Source: a virus. From it: 64,000 bases of DNA. The notes beneath the pieces are model-generated. The model was not told the DNA's origin. It searched no databases and was given only the letters and a program-made list of their open reading frames with translations. The position numbers and the translations under genes are program-made. This document shows, piece after piece, positions 25,601 through 33,593 of the stretch; positions within the stretch are counted from its first letter, which is position 1; every line of letters begins with the position of its first letter. The DNA lies in the IMG/VR virus record IMGVR_UViG_3300036832_001498, positions 1-64,000 of that record, one strand, 5' to 3'.

Positions 25601-26215
25601 AACGGCTCGGCCACTCTGGGAGCGGGCAACAACTATCCCAGCATGTGGTCGCATCTGGGCGGCACATTCGCGGTGAATAACAGCGCGGTGAGCGCGGGCA
25701 ATCCTCCCAGCTACATCTCGACCAGCGCCTCGGCGGGATCGTCGACGCTGGCCGAAGATGCGATTGCGGTGCAGGCCTGCAAGAACATCATTGCCCAGTT
25801 CACTTTTTATGGCGCACTGAACACCGTCACTAACGGAACTTTCTGGTTCGGTTTCTCGGCTCTGGAAGCGGCTGCACTGGGCGTGACCAATCCCAATGGC
25901 TCGACCATTGCGTTCCGTTTCGTGCAGGGCACCGACACCAACTTCATGGCCTATGTCGGCACCGCCACTGGAACTTTCACTGCGACCTCCACCGGCGTGG
26001 CACAGGACACCGCCTGGCACGAATTCAAGATCGCTCAGGACGCGAGCGGAAATTTTCTGTTCTACATCGATGGCGTACTGAAGGTCACGATGGCTGCTGC
26101 GTCCACTGGCATGCCCACAGCCAACACCGGCATGTTCGCCATCACGCAGTGCACCGCATCGTCGGGCACGGTTTCGTATCTCCTCAACTCGGTTCGCTGG
26201 TGGAGCAAGTTTTGA
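22637..26215 (+). CDS. Long tail fibre / receptor-binding protein
   Basis: 1192 residues, Thr/Ser/Asn/Gly-rich beta structure. Two internal duplications are visible: TTTVNGHALSSNITIAANDL near 164 and TTTVNGHALSSNVTITASDL near 235; and WTLQNVVGSGTNGT near 335 versus WTIQNVIASGTNGT near 676. The N-terminal 75 residues (INWDALVDGNFDNLDATADV) look like a virion attachment domain. Residues about 980-1190 form a lectin/LamG-like domain (FNGSATLGAGNNYPSMW... FYIDGVLKVTMAA). It binds the host receptor. Confidence 0.72.
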   Translation: MGTVTPVRGLYKPAHAEINWDALVDGNFDNLDATADVAYVDAQNALDEKLANKNVANGYAGLDASGLIDLAQLPPGTGGNQPYIVASEAEMLALPAHVGDTAIRTDINANFILGDLPPSVLANWFELEAPAGGVSSVAGKTGDVILVEGDIVNLTSDLAALVPQTTTVNGHALSSNITIAANDLGVGALPNGTTATTQLALDSSTKLSTTAYSDAAVAVEKTRALAAEALLVPKTTTVNGHALSSNVTITASDLGLSALATSGAWSDLQNATAALTLSNGANDSTFNHTSAVNWTLANTTAAVLATAQSSPILNLNGKYWDGAASQTDSWTLQNVVGSGTNGTSSLTIGHTGSTGQTQLITPGRIRMVGTTGPTITGSGTQTIDICTNLTASSNIDLAINLDSDNNGTLFNSGILQALHAGGLSLRCNNNLGTTLQQITISGCVSNVASGAAVQLGHDNGNNRNLLSTTGETSGVRIGTGTSGSAIGEVAIAPLFGNAQLNALSIAPVVNVPTATVTFTSATINSSTQAVLLCASTTGLTVGATGFVVAGFVNANNLQLNGSWTIAAVVVNTSVTLTGSGWTTHVASGGETATGTQHALCTYTGIKLNVTETAVGAATGNFLLDLQVGSVSRFSVDNTGSPRYANPTAATSGVPQSSPTETFSGQYWTGSASAEDKWTIQNVIASGTNGTGKLALTHTGTTGALTFALPSGATVDAVNWQLKTNPIGNLFGNAQGFVVQASGHAVHVIGFQQLFGAGVLLGNQANFTNPVQSGIGVQYGVALGNPINYTTLGTLNFAPTTSPVKVVGAGVNMIVNETGTASGDYTGLQVNVLETAFLGSNARLAEFQNSCGITNVSEDVSSVVTLTVVNNKAVAGQTVLLEGLTTATWLNGRSVVLTTASATTLTFTDPTAHGTQASHAEVGRVSLTVMSVDSVGKLRCATAIPTTITDGAASVGSSGNLLSSTGTGLAWVAAPATPPPSGTMHSLIFNGSATLGAGNNYPSMWSHLGGTFAVNNSAVSAGNPPSYISTSASAGSSTLAEDAIAVQACKNIIAQFTFYGALNTVTNGTFWFGFSALEAAALGVTNPNGSTIAFRFVQGTDTNFMAYVGTATGTFTATSTGVAQDTAWHEFKIAQDASGNFLFYIDGVLKVTMAAASTGMPTANTGMFAITQCTASSGTVSYLLNSVRWWSKF

Positions 26216-26496
26216 ATCACATGGAAATTTTGGCCGAACTGAACGAAGCAGAGCAACTTGCTACTCGCAAGTTTGAAGTAGAAGAGTTGCGGGCGAAGAT
26301 CAAACAGCAGGAATTCAAGATCACGGTGGAAGCGCAATACGTCGTGCTGCAGCAGGATCTGCAAGCCAAGGTCAACGCGACGCTGGAGCATCTGCGCGAG
26401 CTGGCGAAGGCGCATGAACTCAACTTCGAGGACGTGGCCTTCGATTTCGACAAGCTGGCCTTCATTCCCAAGAAGGGGCAGAAGGCTGCGGGGTAA
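26212..26496 (+). CDS. Coiled-coil protein following the tail fibre
   Basis: 94 residues from TTG 26212, which overlaps the fibre stop and has GGAG 6 nt upstream; ATG 26221 is the alternative. Nearly all alpha-helical with heptads (ELNEAEQLATRKFEVEELRA). Possibly a fibre chaperone or tail-associated coiled coil; inference from position. Confidence 0.58.
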   Translation: MNHMEILAELNEAEQLATRKFEVEELRAKIKQQEFKITVEAQYVVLQQDLQAKVNATLEHLRELAKAHELNFEDVAFDFDKLAFIPKKGQKAAG

Positions 26497-26784
26497 ATGG
26501 CCTGCTACGGCGAGTGGGGTAGCCCGTGGGGGCAGCCGTGGGGCGGTGGAATTTGTTACGACGGCGAGATCGTTTGCGATCCCGGCTACGCGGTCGCTGC
26601 CGTCGCACTCGACATTCCCGAAGCGCTGGGAGTGCTTTACTGCGATGCGGGCTGGTCGTTGGCTGCAGTCGCGGTGAGCATTTCGAAGTCGGTGCCATCG
26701 GTTCGGTGCGGCACATCGGAATCTAGACCGGTTGTGATCTCGATCCCGCACACCATTGTGGAGCATCCATGGCGATTCCTCTGA
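26497..26784 (+). CDS. Gly/Trp/Cys-rich small beta protein
   Basis: 95 residues beginning MACYGEWGSPWGQPWGGG, then two similar beta units (ICYDGEIVCDPGYAVAAVAL and VLYCDAGWSLAAVAVSI). No family recognised. The ATG directly follows the upstream stop. Confidence 0.5.
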   Translation: MACYGEWGSPWGQPWGGGICYDGEIVCDPGYAVAAVALDIPEALGVLYCDAGWSLAAVAVSISKSVPSVRCGTSESRPVVISIPHTIVEHPWRFL

Positions 26785-27095
26785 TCTTCTACAAGGCCAA
26801 CGACAATTTTCTGACGCTGCCGAATGTGCGCGACGCCCTCACCGCCCAACTGATCTCTGGAGCCGAGATCACCGCCTACCTGGTCGACTCGGACGGCGAA
26901 TCAGTGGATGGAAACTTCGACGGCGTCGACATGACGGAGAGCGGGACGCAGCCCGGCACCTATCAATGCACCATCCCCGGCAGCTTCGATCCTCCTGCCG
27001 GGATCTACAACGTGCTCTATATCGGCGAGACCCAAGACGGCAAGCACATGCAGATCAAGCAACGCGCTGAAGTTCTCGAACGCGAGGTGAAATAA
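26769..27095 (+). CDS. Small beta-sandwich virion-module protein
   Basis: 108 residues, GGAG before the ATG, 16-nt overlap with the previous gene. Strand pattern ITAYLVDSDGESVDGN... GTYQCTIPGSF... GIYNVLYIGE suggests an Ig-like or BppU-type fold used in phage tips. Family assignment is not certain. Confidence 0.52.
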   Translation: MAIPLIFYKANDNFLTLPNVRDALTAQLISGAEITAYLVDSDGESVDGNFDGVDMTESGTQPGTYQCTIPGSFDPPAGIYNVLYIGETQDGKHMQIKQRAEVLEREVK

Positions 27096-27815
27096 ATGGC
27101 GACCTCACCGGTTCCGCCACTGGGCGGATGGAAAAGATCCGAGCTGATCGATGTAGCCGACCGGCGCACCGACCGCCGCGCTTCGAAGAAGCTCGATCTC
27201 GATAGCGAGTTCCTGTCCGCGCTGCAGGAGTTCTGTCTGGAATTCCGTTGGCCCTGGCGACGCAAGACCAAGCGCTTCGATCTGATCGCGGATCAGTCCG
27301 CCTACGACATGACCGATCCGCTGCTGATGAACATGCAGGACATGCACCTGTTTCAGGAGCACGGCGTGCACCTGCTCAAGCCGCCTTCGGTGGATCCGGT
27401 AGAGCTGACGCCGGTCTTCGATGTCGATGAACAGGATCGCCTGCTGGATTCGACTGCGCCCTCTGCGCAGCCGCAGGTTTATTTCATGCAACCGTTCCTG
27501 ACCTTCAACGTGGCCCCCGTGCCCGATCAGATCTACAGCATGCGGATCTCTTACTGGGCCTGCCCCAATCCGCAGCTGGTCAAGCAGGACGACACCATTC
27601 CGCTGGTGCCCGGCTATCTGCATCACCTGCTCTGCAAGAAGCTGGAGCTGCAACTGCTGCGCTTCACCATCGGCGAGGGCGCGGCCAAGTACATGACGGT
27701 CGAGAAGGAATACGACCGGCTGCTGTTGCAGAACCAGGTGTGGGCAGACTTCGGCTCTGATCACGTCACCGAGTATCGCGACTTCGATCAGAACGATTAC
27801 GTCAGGAGCACATGA
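27096..27815 (+). CDS. Head-to-tail adaptor protein
   Basis: 239 residues. It starts with a helix pair typical of podoviral adaptors and contains DDTIPLVPGYLHHLLCKKLE near 170-189; the IPLxPGYxHxLL pattern is common to adaptors of the T7 gp11 / P22 gp4 type. It docks under the portal and joins the nozzle, consistent with its position before the nozzle gene. GAGGTGA serves as Shine-Dalgarno. Confidence 0.7.
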   Translation: MATSPVPPLGGWKRSELIDVADRRTDRRASKKLDLDSEFLSALQEFCLEFRWPWRRKTKRFDLIADQSAYDMTDPLLMNMQDMHLFQEHGVHLLKPPSVDPVELTPVFDVDEQDRLLDSTAPSAQPQVYFMQPFLTFNVAPVPDQIYSMRISYWACPNPQLVKQDDTIPLVPGYLHHLLCKKLELQLLRFTIGEGAAKYMTVEKEYDRLLLQNQVWADFGSDHVTEYRDFDQNDYVRST

Positions 27816-28030
27816 GCCCGATTCGTCCCGTCGATGATCCGGTGCCGGGCGGCGGCGTTGACAGCCGCTCCAACCCGGTCAACATGCCGCAGAACCGATA
27901 CCTGCTGCTGCGCAACTGGGTGCCGAAGCAGGACGGGCATCTGCAGCTGCGCAATGGCTACACGCTGATTCCCACCAGCCCGGTAAATGCGCAGGGCTGG
28001 GGCATTGCGTGGGCGATTTACTGGGGGTAA
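27812..28030 (+). CDS. N-terminal fragment of the split nozzle-like tail protein
   Basis: 72 residues, AGGAGCAC before ATG 27812 (ATGA overlap). NRYLLLRNWVPKQDGHLQLR followed by NGYTLI is the usual N-terminal strand pattern of nozzle/gp10-like tail proteins (an N-Y-L-x-N... G-x-L-x-L-R-x-G signature). The ORF then stops after a tail, NAQGWGIAWAIYWG, that does not belong to the family. The remainder of the protein is encoded from 29086, after an inserted gene. Confidence 0.6.
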   Translation: MSPIRPVDDPVPGGGVDSRSNPVNMPQNRYLLLRNWVPKQDGHLQLRNGYTLIPTSPVNAQGWGIAWAIYWG

Positions 28031-28033
28031 GAA

Positions 28034-28939
28034 ATGGCCGTTCTCACTGGACCGAAGATCGGAGTGATGGTTGGCGCGGCGCTGGGCGATGGCTACCTCG
28101 CGCAGGGCAACCAGATGCTGCGCTCGCTGCAGGCGCTCGTGCAGTCGAACGTGCTCGGGCGGCTCACCATTCCCCCGGTGTCTCCGGCAAACGGCGACAC
28201 CTACATCGTGGGCGTGGGCGCGACCGGCACGTGGAGCGGACACGACGGCGCGATTGCCTACTGGTCAACGCAGAACCTGAGCGCCTCGGCGTGGGATTTT
28301 TTCGCGCCGCAAGAAGGTTGGCTCACCTACAACCAGTCGGACGCCCAGCTCTATTACTACAACGGAGCGATCTGGGTTCCCTTCGGTGGCGTGCGCCTGG
28401 AAACTTCCGGGCAGGGATTTTTTTGCGGCGCGGGTATGGGCTACGTCGGTCTGTTCCAGAACCAGAACGCCAACGCCGCGATCACCGGCACCACTGCCGA
28501 CAAGGTGGTGGTCTACCAGTTCGTTCTCGAAGCGACGTGGGTGCTGTCGTCATGCTCCTACAAGTTGTCCGCAACCTCAGCGGCTACGCATTTCAGCTTC
28601 GGCCTCTATAACGCCAGCGGCGCGAAGCTGGTCGATTGCCTGTTTGATGGTTCGATCTCGACGCTGCAGACGGTGAGCTTCGCGCCGGTGACCTTGCAGC
28701 CTGGTACTTATTACTTCGCCTGCTCGGCTACCAGCGCGACGCCGACGGGCCCGGTCTTCTTCAGCTCCGGCGGAACCTCAATTCAGGAGCTGGTCATGCT
28801 GAACGCGGTGCATCCTCTGCTGGCGACGGCAGCCAATTCCACCAGCGGCAATGTGATGCCCGCAACTCTGGGAGCACTTACCGCGATTACGACAGCGGCG
28901 TTCTGGACCGGCATGCCGATCCCGGTGTGGGCGGTATAA
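28034..28939 (+). CDS. DUF2793 tail protein inserted between nozzle fragments
   Basis: 301 residues. Residues 45-115 match DUF2793: PPVSPANGDTYIVGVGATG, TWSGHDGAIAYW, then WDFFAPQEGWLTY and YYYNGAIWVPFGG. DUF2793 is found in phage baseplate or fibre proteins. Residues 150-300 look like a separate beta-sandwich (C1q/TNF-like). It sits exactly between the two pieces of the nozzle gene. Confidence 0.72.
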   Translation: MAVLTGPKIGVMVGAALGDGYLAQGNQMLRSLQALVQSNVLGRLTIPPVSPANGDTYIVGVGATGTWSGHDGAIAYWSTQNLSASAWDFFAPQEGWLTYNQSDAQLYYYNGAIWVPFGGVRLETSGQGFFCGAGMGYVGLFQNQNANAAITGTTADKVVVYQFVLEATWVLSSCSYKLSATSAATHFSFGLYNASGAKLVDCLFDGSISTLQTVSFAPVTLQPGTYYFACSATSATPTGPVFFSSGGTSIQELVMLNAVHPLLATAANSTSGNVMPATLGALTAITTAAFWTGMPIPVWAV

Positions 28940-28954
28940 CAAAAATGTGATATC

Positions 28955-29075
28955 ACTCGTCGCACTCGCACGGTTCTTAAGCGACGAGTGCCACGAGTGG
29001 TTCGCTATCGCCATGGAAACAAAGTCACTAGAGAACTCGCACTCGCCGGTTAACAAACGCACGAGTGCGACGAGT
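28955..29075. repeat. 14-bp perfect inverted repeat flanking a 93-bp spacer
   Basis: ACTCGTCGCACTCG at 28955-28968 and its exact complement CGAGTGCGACGAGT at 29062-29075. Between them lie further imperfect copies (CGACGAGTG-CCACGAGTG at about 28982-28999 and ACTCGCACTCG at 29035-29045). They fill the only sizeable gap in the tail module, at the downstream edge of the inserted gene. Confidence 0.75.
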
Positions 29076-29085
29076 CTGGCTTGAA

Positions 29086-32000
29086 ATGATTCATTCTCTC
29101 TGTCCCTTCCAGTCTCCTGACGGCATCGACTACGTGCTGTACTGGATCGATCTGGTGCCGCAGGCGCTGAATCTTTCCAATCACGTCGTGGTCACGCCTG
29201 CAGTGAACGGCGCACCGGTGACTTCGTCCGACCGCTGGAACTACGCGCTCGGGCGCACCGGATTTCTCTACGCCTGCAACGGCAGCGACAAGAAATTCTT
29301 CGATGGGCTGGTGTGGCGCGAGTACGGCCTGCCCGCCCTGACCGAAGCTGAAGTCGAAGGCATCACCTTCTCGCTCGGCACTGCCGGGCTCAGCGACGCG
29401 CAGGTGGGCGCAGTGACGCTGGCCATGGGCGGAGCCTCTGCTCCCTACCTCACCGGCGCGAGTCCGACCACCTGCGTCGATCTGAATTTCTGGAACATGC
29501 CGCACGACATGAACGGCGCGTTCGGCTACTTCAACGCGGCTGATCCCAACATCGGTTCCAGTCCTGCAGTTCCGGCTGCGGCGCATACCACCACCGGCGA
29601 CAGCTTGATGTTCAACCCGCGCTCCATGAATCAGCATCCGCTGGAGATGACCAACTACGACGGCAGCGGAGTGAACGATGGCACCTACCCACATCCGTGG
29701 CCTGCCATGCCCACCCAGTTCTGGCTGATGGCTGCAGCCTCGACACTGGTCATTCCCGCCGAAGGCAACTACACCATGCTGGTCGAGCACGATGATGGCT
29801 TCTTCTTCGGCATCGACAGCAGCGCGGCTCTGATCTCCGGGCCCACGGTCGACGGCTTCATCCACACCATCACCGCGCTCAATTCCTATCCCGTGATCGG
29901 CGCGAACAATGTCAGCGGGCATGCGACCGACACCTTCATCATTTACTTCCCGGCAGCGGGCAACTACAACATCGAGTTCAACTACGCCCAGTGGTACACC
30001 GGCCAGCGCCTGACGGTGAAGATCGACAACTCGGAAGTGCGCAACGTGGTGCCCATCACTCCCGGATCATCGACCGCCGACAGCATCGGGCGTGATGTGT
30101 ACTGCGTGCTCTTCGATGAAGATGCGGATGTGAGCGCGGATCCGGATGTGGCCCTCTCTCCGCCCGCATTTCTGGGGCGCGTGATTTTCCCCGCAGGCGA
30201 GCAGCTGCTGGTGACCGGGCTGCCCGACTTCACCGGCACCAGTGTGCCGCCTGCAGTTGCCACCAAGCATCTCGACAAGCTGATTGCCATGACCGGCGAC
30301 GGCGATGTCACTTCGCGCTTCGCTGTCGATCACAATCTGGGATGCGTTTCAGTCACCGGCTCGCCGGGATCGTCAACCGTCACCACATCAGGATCCGGGG
30401 CTGATGTGGCTGCTGGCGACATCGTGGGTTTTGCGGGCACCGGAGATCCCACGCTCGATGGCAACCTCTACCAGGCGCAGTCGGTCCCGGGTGCGCATCA
30501 GTTCACCATCAAATCGATCCCGGGTGTGCAGACCGGGCTGGTTGTCACCGGCACCGTGAGCGTGCTCTATCGCGCCACCTTTGATCAGACCTCGATGCCG
30601 CCCATCAACAACCTGCTCTTCTTTGGGGGATCGAGCGTTGACACCACCGGCGAGATCGGGATCGCGGGCTCGACCGTGGACACTGCGGATCGCGGCTACC
30701 AGTTTTACGCCTGCATCTACAACCCGCTGACTGGCCACATCGGCAATCGCATCGCCATCGGCAATCGTGTGATTCCCACAGGACGAACTTCGATCACTCT
30801 CGGCAACCTGCCGCAGGTGACGCTGCGCGATCCCGAGTGGCAGCTGCTGATCGGACGCACCGGCGACGGCGGCGAGGTGCCCTACGCCATCATGCATGCC
30901 AATGGCGAATGGCTCACCACCGATCAGACCACGCTGAAGATCACCGCATCACAGATCGACGGCGCAGCCGAGCTGCCCATCAACAACGATGAGCCTCCGG
31001 CCTTCAACCTGCTGTGGCGTGAAGGCGACCGCATCTGTGGGGTGAAGTTCGCTGCCGGGCTGCGTGCAACTGTGTGGAGGAGCGGCTCGGAAGCGGATGC
31101 CATGACCGGGGACTTCATGGGAGACCCCGGCCAGGCGTGGAGTCCCTCGAAGATTGAAACCTTTCCCACGGCGCAGGCCATCGTCGGCGGCTTCGGCTAC
31201 GACGGCTCCAGCTGGGTCTACACCGCGAATGATTTCGCCGAACTGAGCGAACTCACCGGCGAGACCCTGTGGAACGGACCATGGAACGCAGGCATCGCGG
31301 GAGCGCATGCTTTCACTCGCGGCTGGAAGAATCTTCCCTTCTGGCTCTCGCAGGACAAGCAGCTGATGGTGATGATGCCCAACGCCGATCAGACCGAGGG
31401 CATTCCCATCTCCAACGAATACGAAGCGGCGCTGCTCTCGAAGATCGCCGATCCCTACCTCTCGTTCACCGAGGTGCTGTATTTCCGCGCTCCTGAAAAG
31501 CAGCTTGACCTGCTGCGCATCAAGGGCCTCGATCTTTTCCGCAGACCCTTCACCATCATTCACGATTTCAATTTGCGCGATGAGCGCTCGCCCTACGGAC
31601 AGGGCTATGAGGAAGTCTTCGCGGGCGAACTGGCGCAGGACTTCACTCACGAAATTGTCCGCGATGGCAATGGACATCAACGTGTGTGGGCAGGCGACAC
31701 ACTCGATCAGCTCTACCAGCTCTATGACGGCGACAACGACAACAGCAACGAGTTCACTGCCGATGCACTGGCGCTGGTCTACATCGGACCCAACCGCACA
31801 GCGGTGCAGTTCGTCGACTACTACGGAGACGAGAACGTGGAGTGGTTTGTGGCGGATCAGCTCAACGCTCAACCCAATCCTTTGCTCATGGAAGATCTGA
31901 GCGAGAATGTGCAGCTGGTTCCCGGGCAGGATTCCGATTCGCACTACCAGATCTCGCTCAACCGTCCCGAGCTGATCCACGCCTATCTGTGGTTTCGCCT

Positions 32001-32118
32001 GGAGTCACATTCCGCCGACGGCACGACGGCGCTGAACGATCCACCGCACATGCCGGTCGAGACCTACGGACGCGTGCTCATGGTGTCGCCGCTGATGGGA
32101 ACTACTGCAGGCCGATGA
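29086..32118 (+). CDS. Nozzle-like tail protein, C-terminal part, with inserted PA14-like domain
   Basis: 1010 residues from ATG 29086 (GTG 29065 lies inside the inverted repeat and is less likely). It begins in mid-domain: SLCPFQSPDGIDYVLYWIDL, WNYALGRTGFLYACNGSDKK, then FFDGLVWREYGLP, as expected for the second blade of a nozzle/gp10-like protein. Residues about 125-330 resemble a PA14 carbohydrate-binding domain (VEHDDGFFFGID...AGNYNIEFNYAQWYTGQRLT). The rest is beta-propeller-like. It forms the tail nozzle below the adaptor. The N-terminal piece is at 27812-28030. Confidence 0.65.
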   Translation: MIHSLCPFQSPDGIDYVLYWIDLVPQALNLSNHVVVTPAVNGAPVTSSDRWNYALGRTGFLYACNGSDKKFFDGLVWREYGLPALTEAEVEGITFSLGTAGLSDAQVGAVTLAMGGASAPYLTGASPTTCVDLNFWNMPHDMNGAFGYFNAADPNIGSSPAVPAAAHTTTGDSLMFNPRSMNQHPLEMTNYDGSGVNDGTYPHPWPAMPTQFWLMAAASTLVIPAEGNYTMLVEHDDGFFFGIDSSAALISGPTVDGFIHTITALNSYPVIGANNVSGHATDTFIIYFPAAGNYNIEFNYAQWYTGQRLTVKIDNSEVRNVVPITPGSSTADSIGRDVYCVLFDEDADVSADPDVALSPPAFLGRVIFPAGEQLLVTGLPDFTGTSVPPAVATKHLDKLIAMTGDGDVTSRFAVDHNLGCVSVTGSPGSSTVTTSGSGADVAAGDIVGFAGTGDPTLDGNLYQAQSVPGAHQFTIKSIPGVQTGLVVTGTVSVLYRATFDQTSMPPINNLLFFGGSSVDTTGEIGIAGSTVDTADRGYQFYACIYNPLTGHIGNRIAIGNRVIPTGRTSITLGNLPQVTLRDPEWQLLIGRTGDGGEVPYAIMHANGEWLTTDQTTLKITASQIDGAAELPINNDEPPAFNLLWREGDRICGVKFAAGLRATVWRSGSEADAMTGDFMGDPGQAWSPSKIETFPTAQAIVGGFGYDGSSWVYTANDFAELSELTGETLWNGPWNAGIAGAHAFTRGWKNLPFWLSQDKQLMVMMPNADQTEGIPISNEYEAALLSKIADPYLSFTEVLYFRAPEKQLDLLRIKGLDLFRRPFTIIHDFNLRDERSPYGQGYEEVFAGELAQDFTHEIVRDGNGHQRVWAGDTLDQLYQLYDGDNDNSNEFTADALALVYIGPNRTAVQFVDYYGDENVEWFVADQLNAQPNPLLMEDLSENVQLVPGQDSDSHYQISLNRPELIHAYLWFRLESHSADGTTALNDPPHMPVETYGRVLMVSPLMGTTAGR

Positions 32119-32121
32119 AAG

Positions 32122-32580
32122 ATGAAAAGCGTTTTGCCACTGCGCATCAACTCGACGGTCAGGCTGCGGCTGCGTAATCGCATCGCAGCCCGGACGCAGG
32201 TGACTTCGCACGGCACGCCGCGAATTCCCGACGCACCTCGCGGTGTGATCCTGCAGCCTGGTGCGCGGAAGATCCTGCTGAACTGGAGTCTGCCGGTGAT
32301 CAACAAGAACATCACCGGCTGGCGGATCTACAAGGACACCGAATCGAATCTCGCCATGGAGATCAAGGACAAGGGCACGCGTCAGATGTTCATGGATGTG
32401 ACCACCGCCGATGCGCCGCCGGTGCACAACTTCTTCGTGTGCGCGGTGAATGGATTGATCGAGGGACCGAAGGTGCAGGTTCAGGGCAGCGCCAAGCCGG
32501 AAACCGCGCCCACCGATCCCACTTCACCTCCGGAGTGGACAGTGGAGATGGCGGGAGGAAGGAACCGGAATCTTCGATGA
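32122..32580 (+). CDS. Fibronectin-III domain virion protein
   Basis: 152 residues. Residues 35-120 have the FN3 strand pattern (PRGVILQPGARKILLNWSLP... ITGWRIYKDTE... NFFVCAVN). The basic N-terminus lacks a signal peptide, unlike the FN3 proteins at 55.7-56.8 kb. Probably a tail or host-adhesion accessory. Confidence 0.62.
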   Translation: MKSVLPLRINSTVRLRLRNRIAARTQVTSHGTPRIPDAPRGVILQPGARKILLNWSLPVINKNITGWRIYKDTESNLAMEIKDKGTRQMFMDVTTADAPPVHNFFVCAVNGLIEGPKVQVQGSAKPETAPTDPTSPPEWTVEMAGGRNRNLR

Positions 32581-33008
32581 AGGTGCGCGTGTTTCAGGTG
32601 CTCTACAAGCCCGATGGCTCGATGACGCCGAGCGATCCCGAGCTGTACGAACTCGCGAAGGAGTACGCCGCCAAGCAGCTCTCTGCTCCCTGCGATTTTC
32701 TGAACTACAAACATCTCTGGGCAGCGTGCGAAGTGAACGAAGACGACCGGCCCGTGCGCTGTCTGGGATTGCTGGGCATGGCGCTGGCGGCGGATTTCCC
32801 GCTGTTCCGTTTCACCGACAACGTGGCCTGCAAGAAGCTGGTGGAACGCGCTAACGATTTTCTCCACGATCAGGGCGCAGCTGGAACCACAGCGCTGGTG
32901 CGGATCGATCTCGAAGAGACCGGCGAGATCGCGTGCCCGGATCGCGAGCAGTGGATGCAGGCATTCAAGATCGAGCCCGCCAAGCGGTGGACGATCAAGG
33001 TGAGGTGA
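32577..33008 (+). CDS. Hypothetical tail-module protein
   Basis: 143 residues from ATG 32577 (ATGA overlap). Compact alpha/beta protein with two acidic stretches; Cys at scattered sites. No family recognised. Between tail and internal virion genes. Confidence 0.52.
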   Translation: MKVRVFQVLYKPDGSMTPSDPELYELAKEYAAKQLSAPCDFLNYKHLWAACEVNEDDRPVRCLGLLGMALAADFPLFRFTDNVACKKLVERANDFLHDQGAAGTTALVRIDLEETGEIACPDREQWMQAFKIEPAKRWTIKVR

Positions 33009-33011
33009 GTT

Positions 33012-33584
33012 ATGGGAAGCGGACCAACGCCACAGCAGACGCAAGCGCAGACCAACCTCGGCTCTCTTGCCGGAACCGGGCAGTCGGAAATGGCCAAGGG
33101 CATCACCGCGATGAACAACGCGAGGGCCCGGGTCTCGCCCTTCTATCAGACGCGCATGAACACCGGCCTGCCCTTCTTTCCTGCGATGACTGATTTCAGT
33201 TCGGGCACGAGTGCGCAGGCCTTCGCTCCGGCTCGCGCCAGTCTGCTCAGGGCCACCAGTCGCTACGGCACGAACATGCCTTCGGGCTATCGCGATTCCA
33301 TGCTGACGAATCTGGAAGCAGCGCGAGGCCGCGCTTTCGATCAGTCGCTCACCGGAAACCTCATGATGAACGAGCAGGCGAAGCAAGGCGGAGCGCAGGG
33401 GCTGATGAATACCGCCATGTCGACCAACCCGATGGCATGGGCCAATTTTGGTGCAGGCACGAATCAGTCGATCATGCAGGCCGACAACATGCGCAAGCCG
33501 AACGTGTGGGGAACAGTGGGCGGACTCGTCGGGCAGGGGCTGCAGACAGCCGGGCAGCTGGGTTCAGCGGCGATGATGGCCTAG
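33012..33584 (+). CDS. Internal virion/ejection-type protein (putative)
   Basis: 190 residues, GAGGTGAG before the ATG. Ala/Gly/Gln/Met-rich and helical with a hydrophobic, Gly-rich C-terminus (TVGGLVGQGLQTAGQLGSAA), the composition usual for small ejection proteins of podoviruses. Assignment rests on composition and position. Confidence 0.55.
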   Translation: MGSGPTPQQTQAQTNLGSLAGTGQSEMAKGITAMNNARARVSPFYQTRMNTGLPFFPAMTDFSSGTSAQAFAPARASLLRATSRYGTNMPSGYRDSMLTNLEAARGRAFDQSLTGNLMMNEQAKQGGAQGLMNTAMSTNPMAWANFGAGTNQSIMQADNMRKPNVWGTVGGLVGQGLQTAGQLGSAAMMA

Positions 33585-33593
33585 GAGGCGATC

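Noticed and set aside
26340-26365. Isolated CTGCAGCAG copies elsewhere (1747, 4047, 26346, 34625)
   Set aside because: Single copies explained by frequent Leu-Gln-Gln codons; not part of an array.
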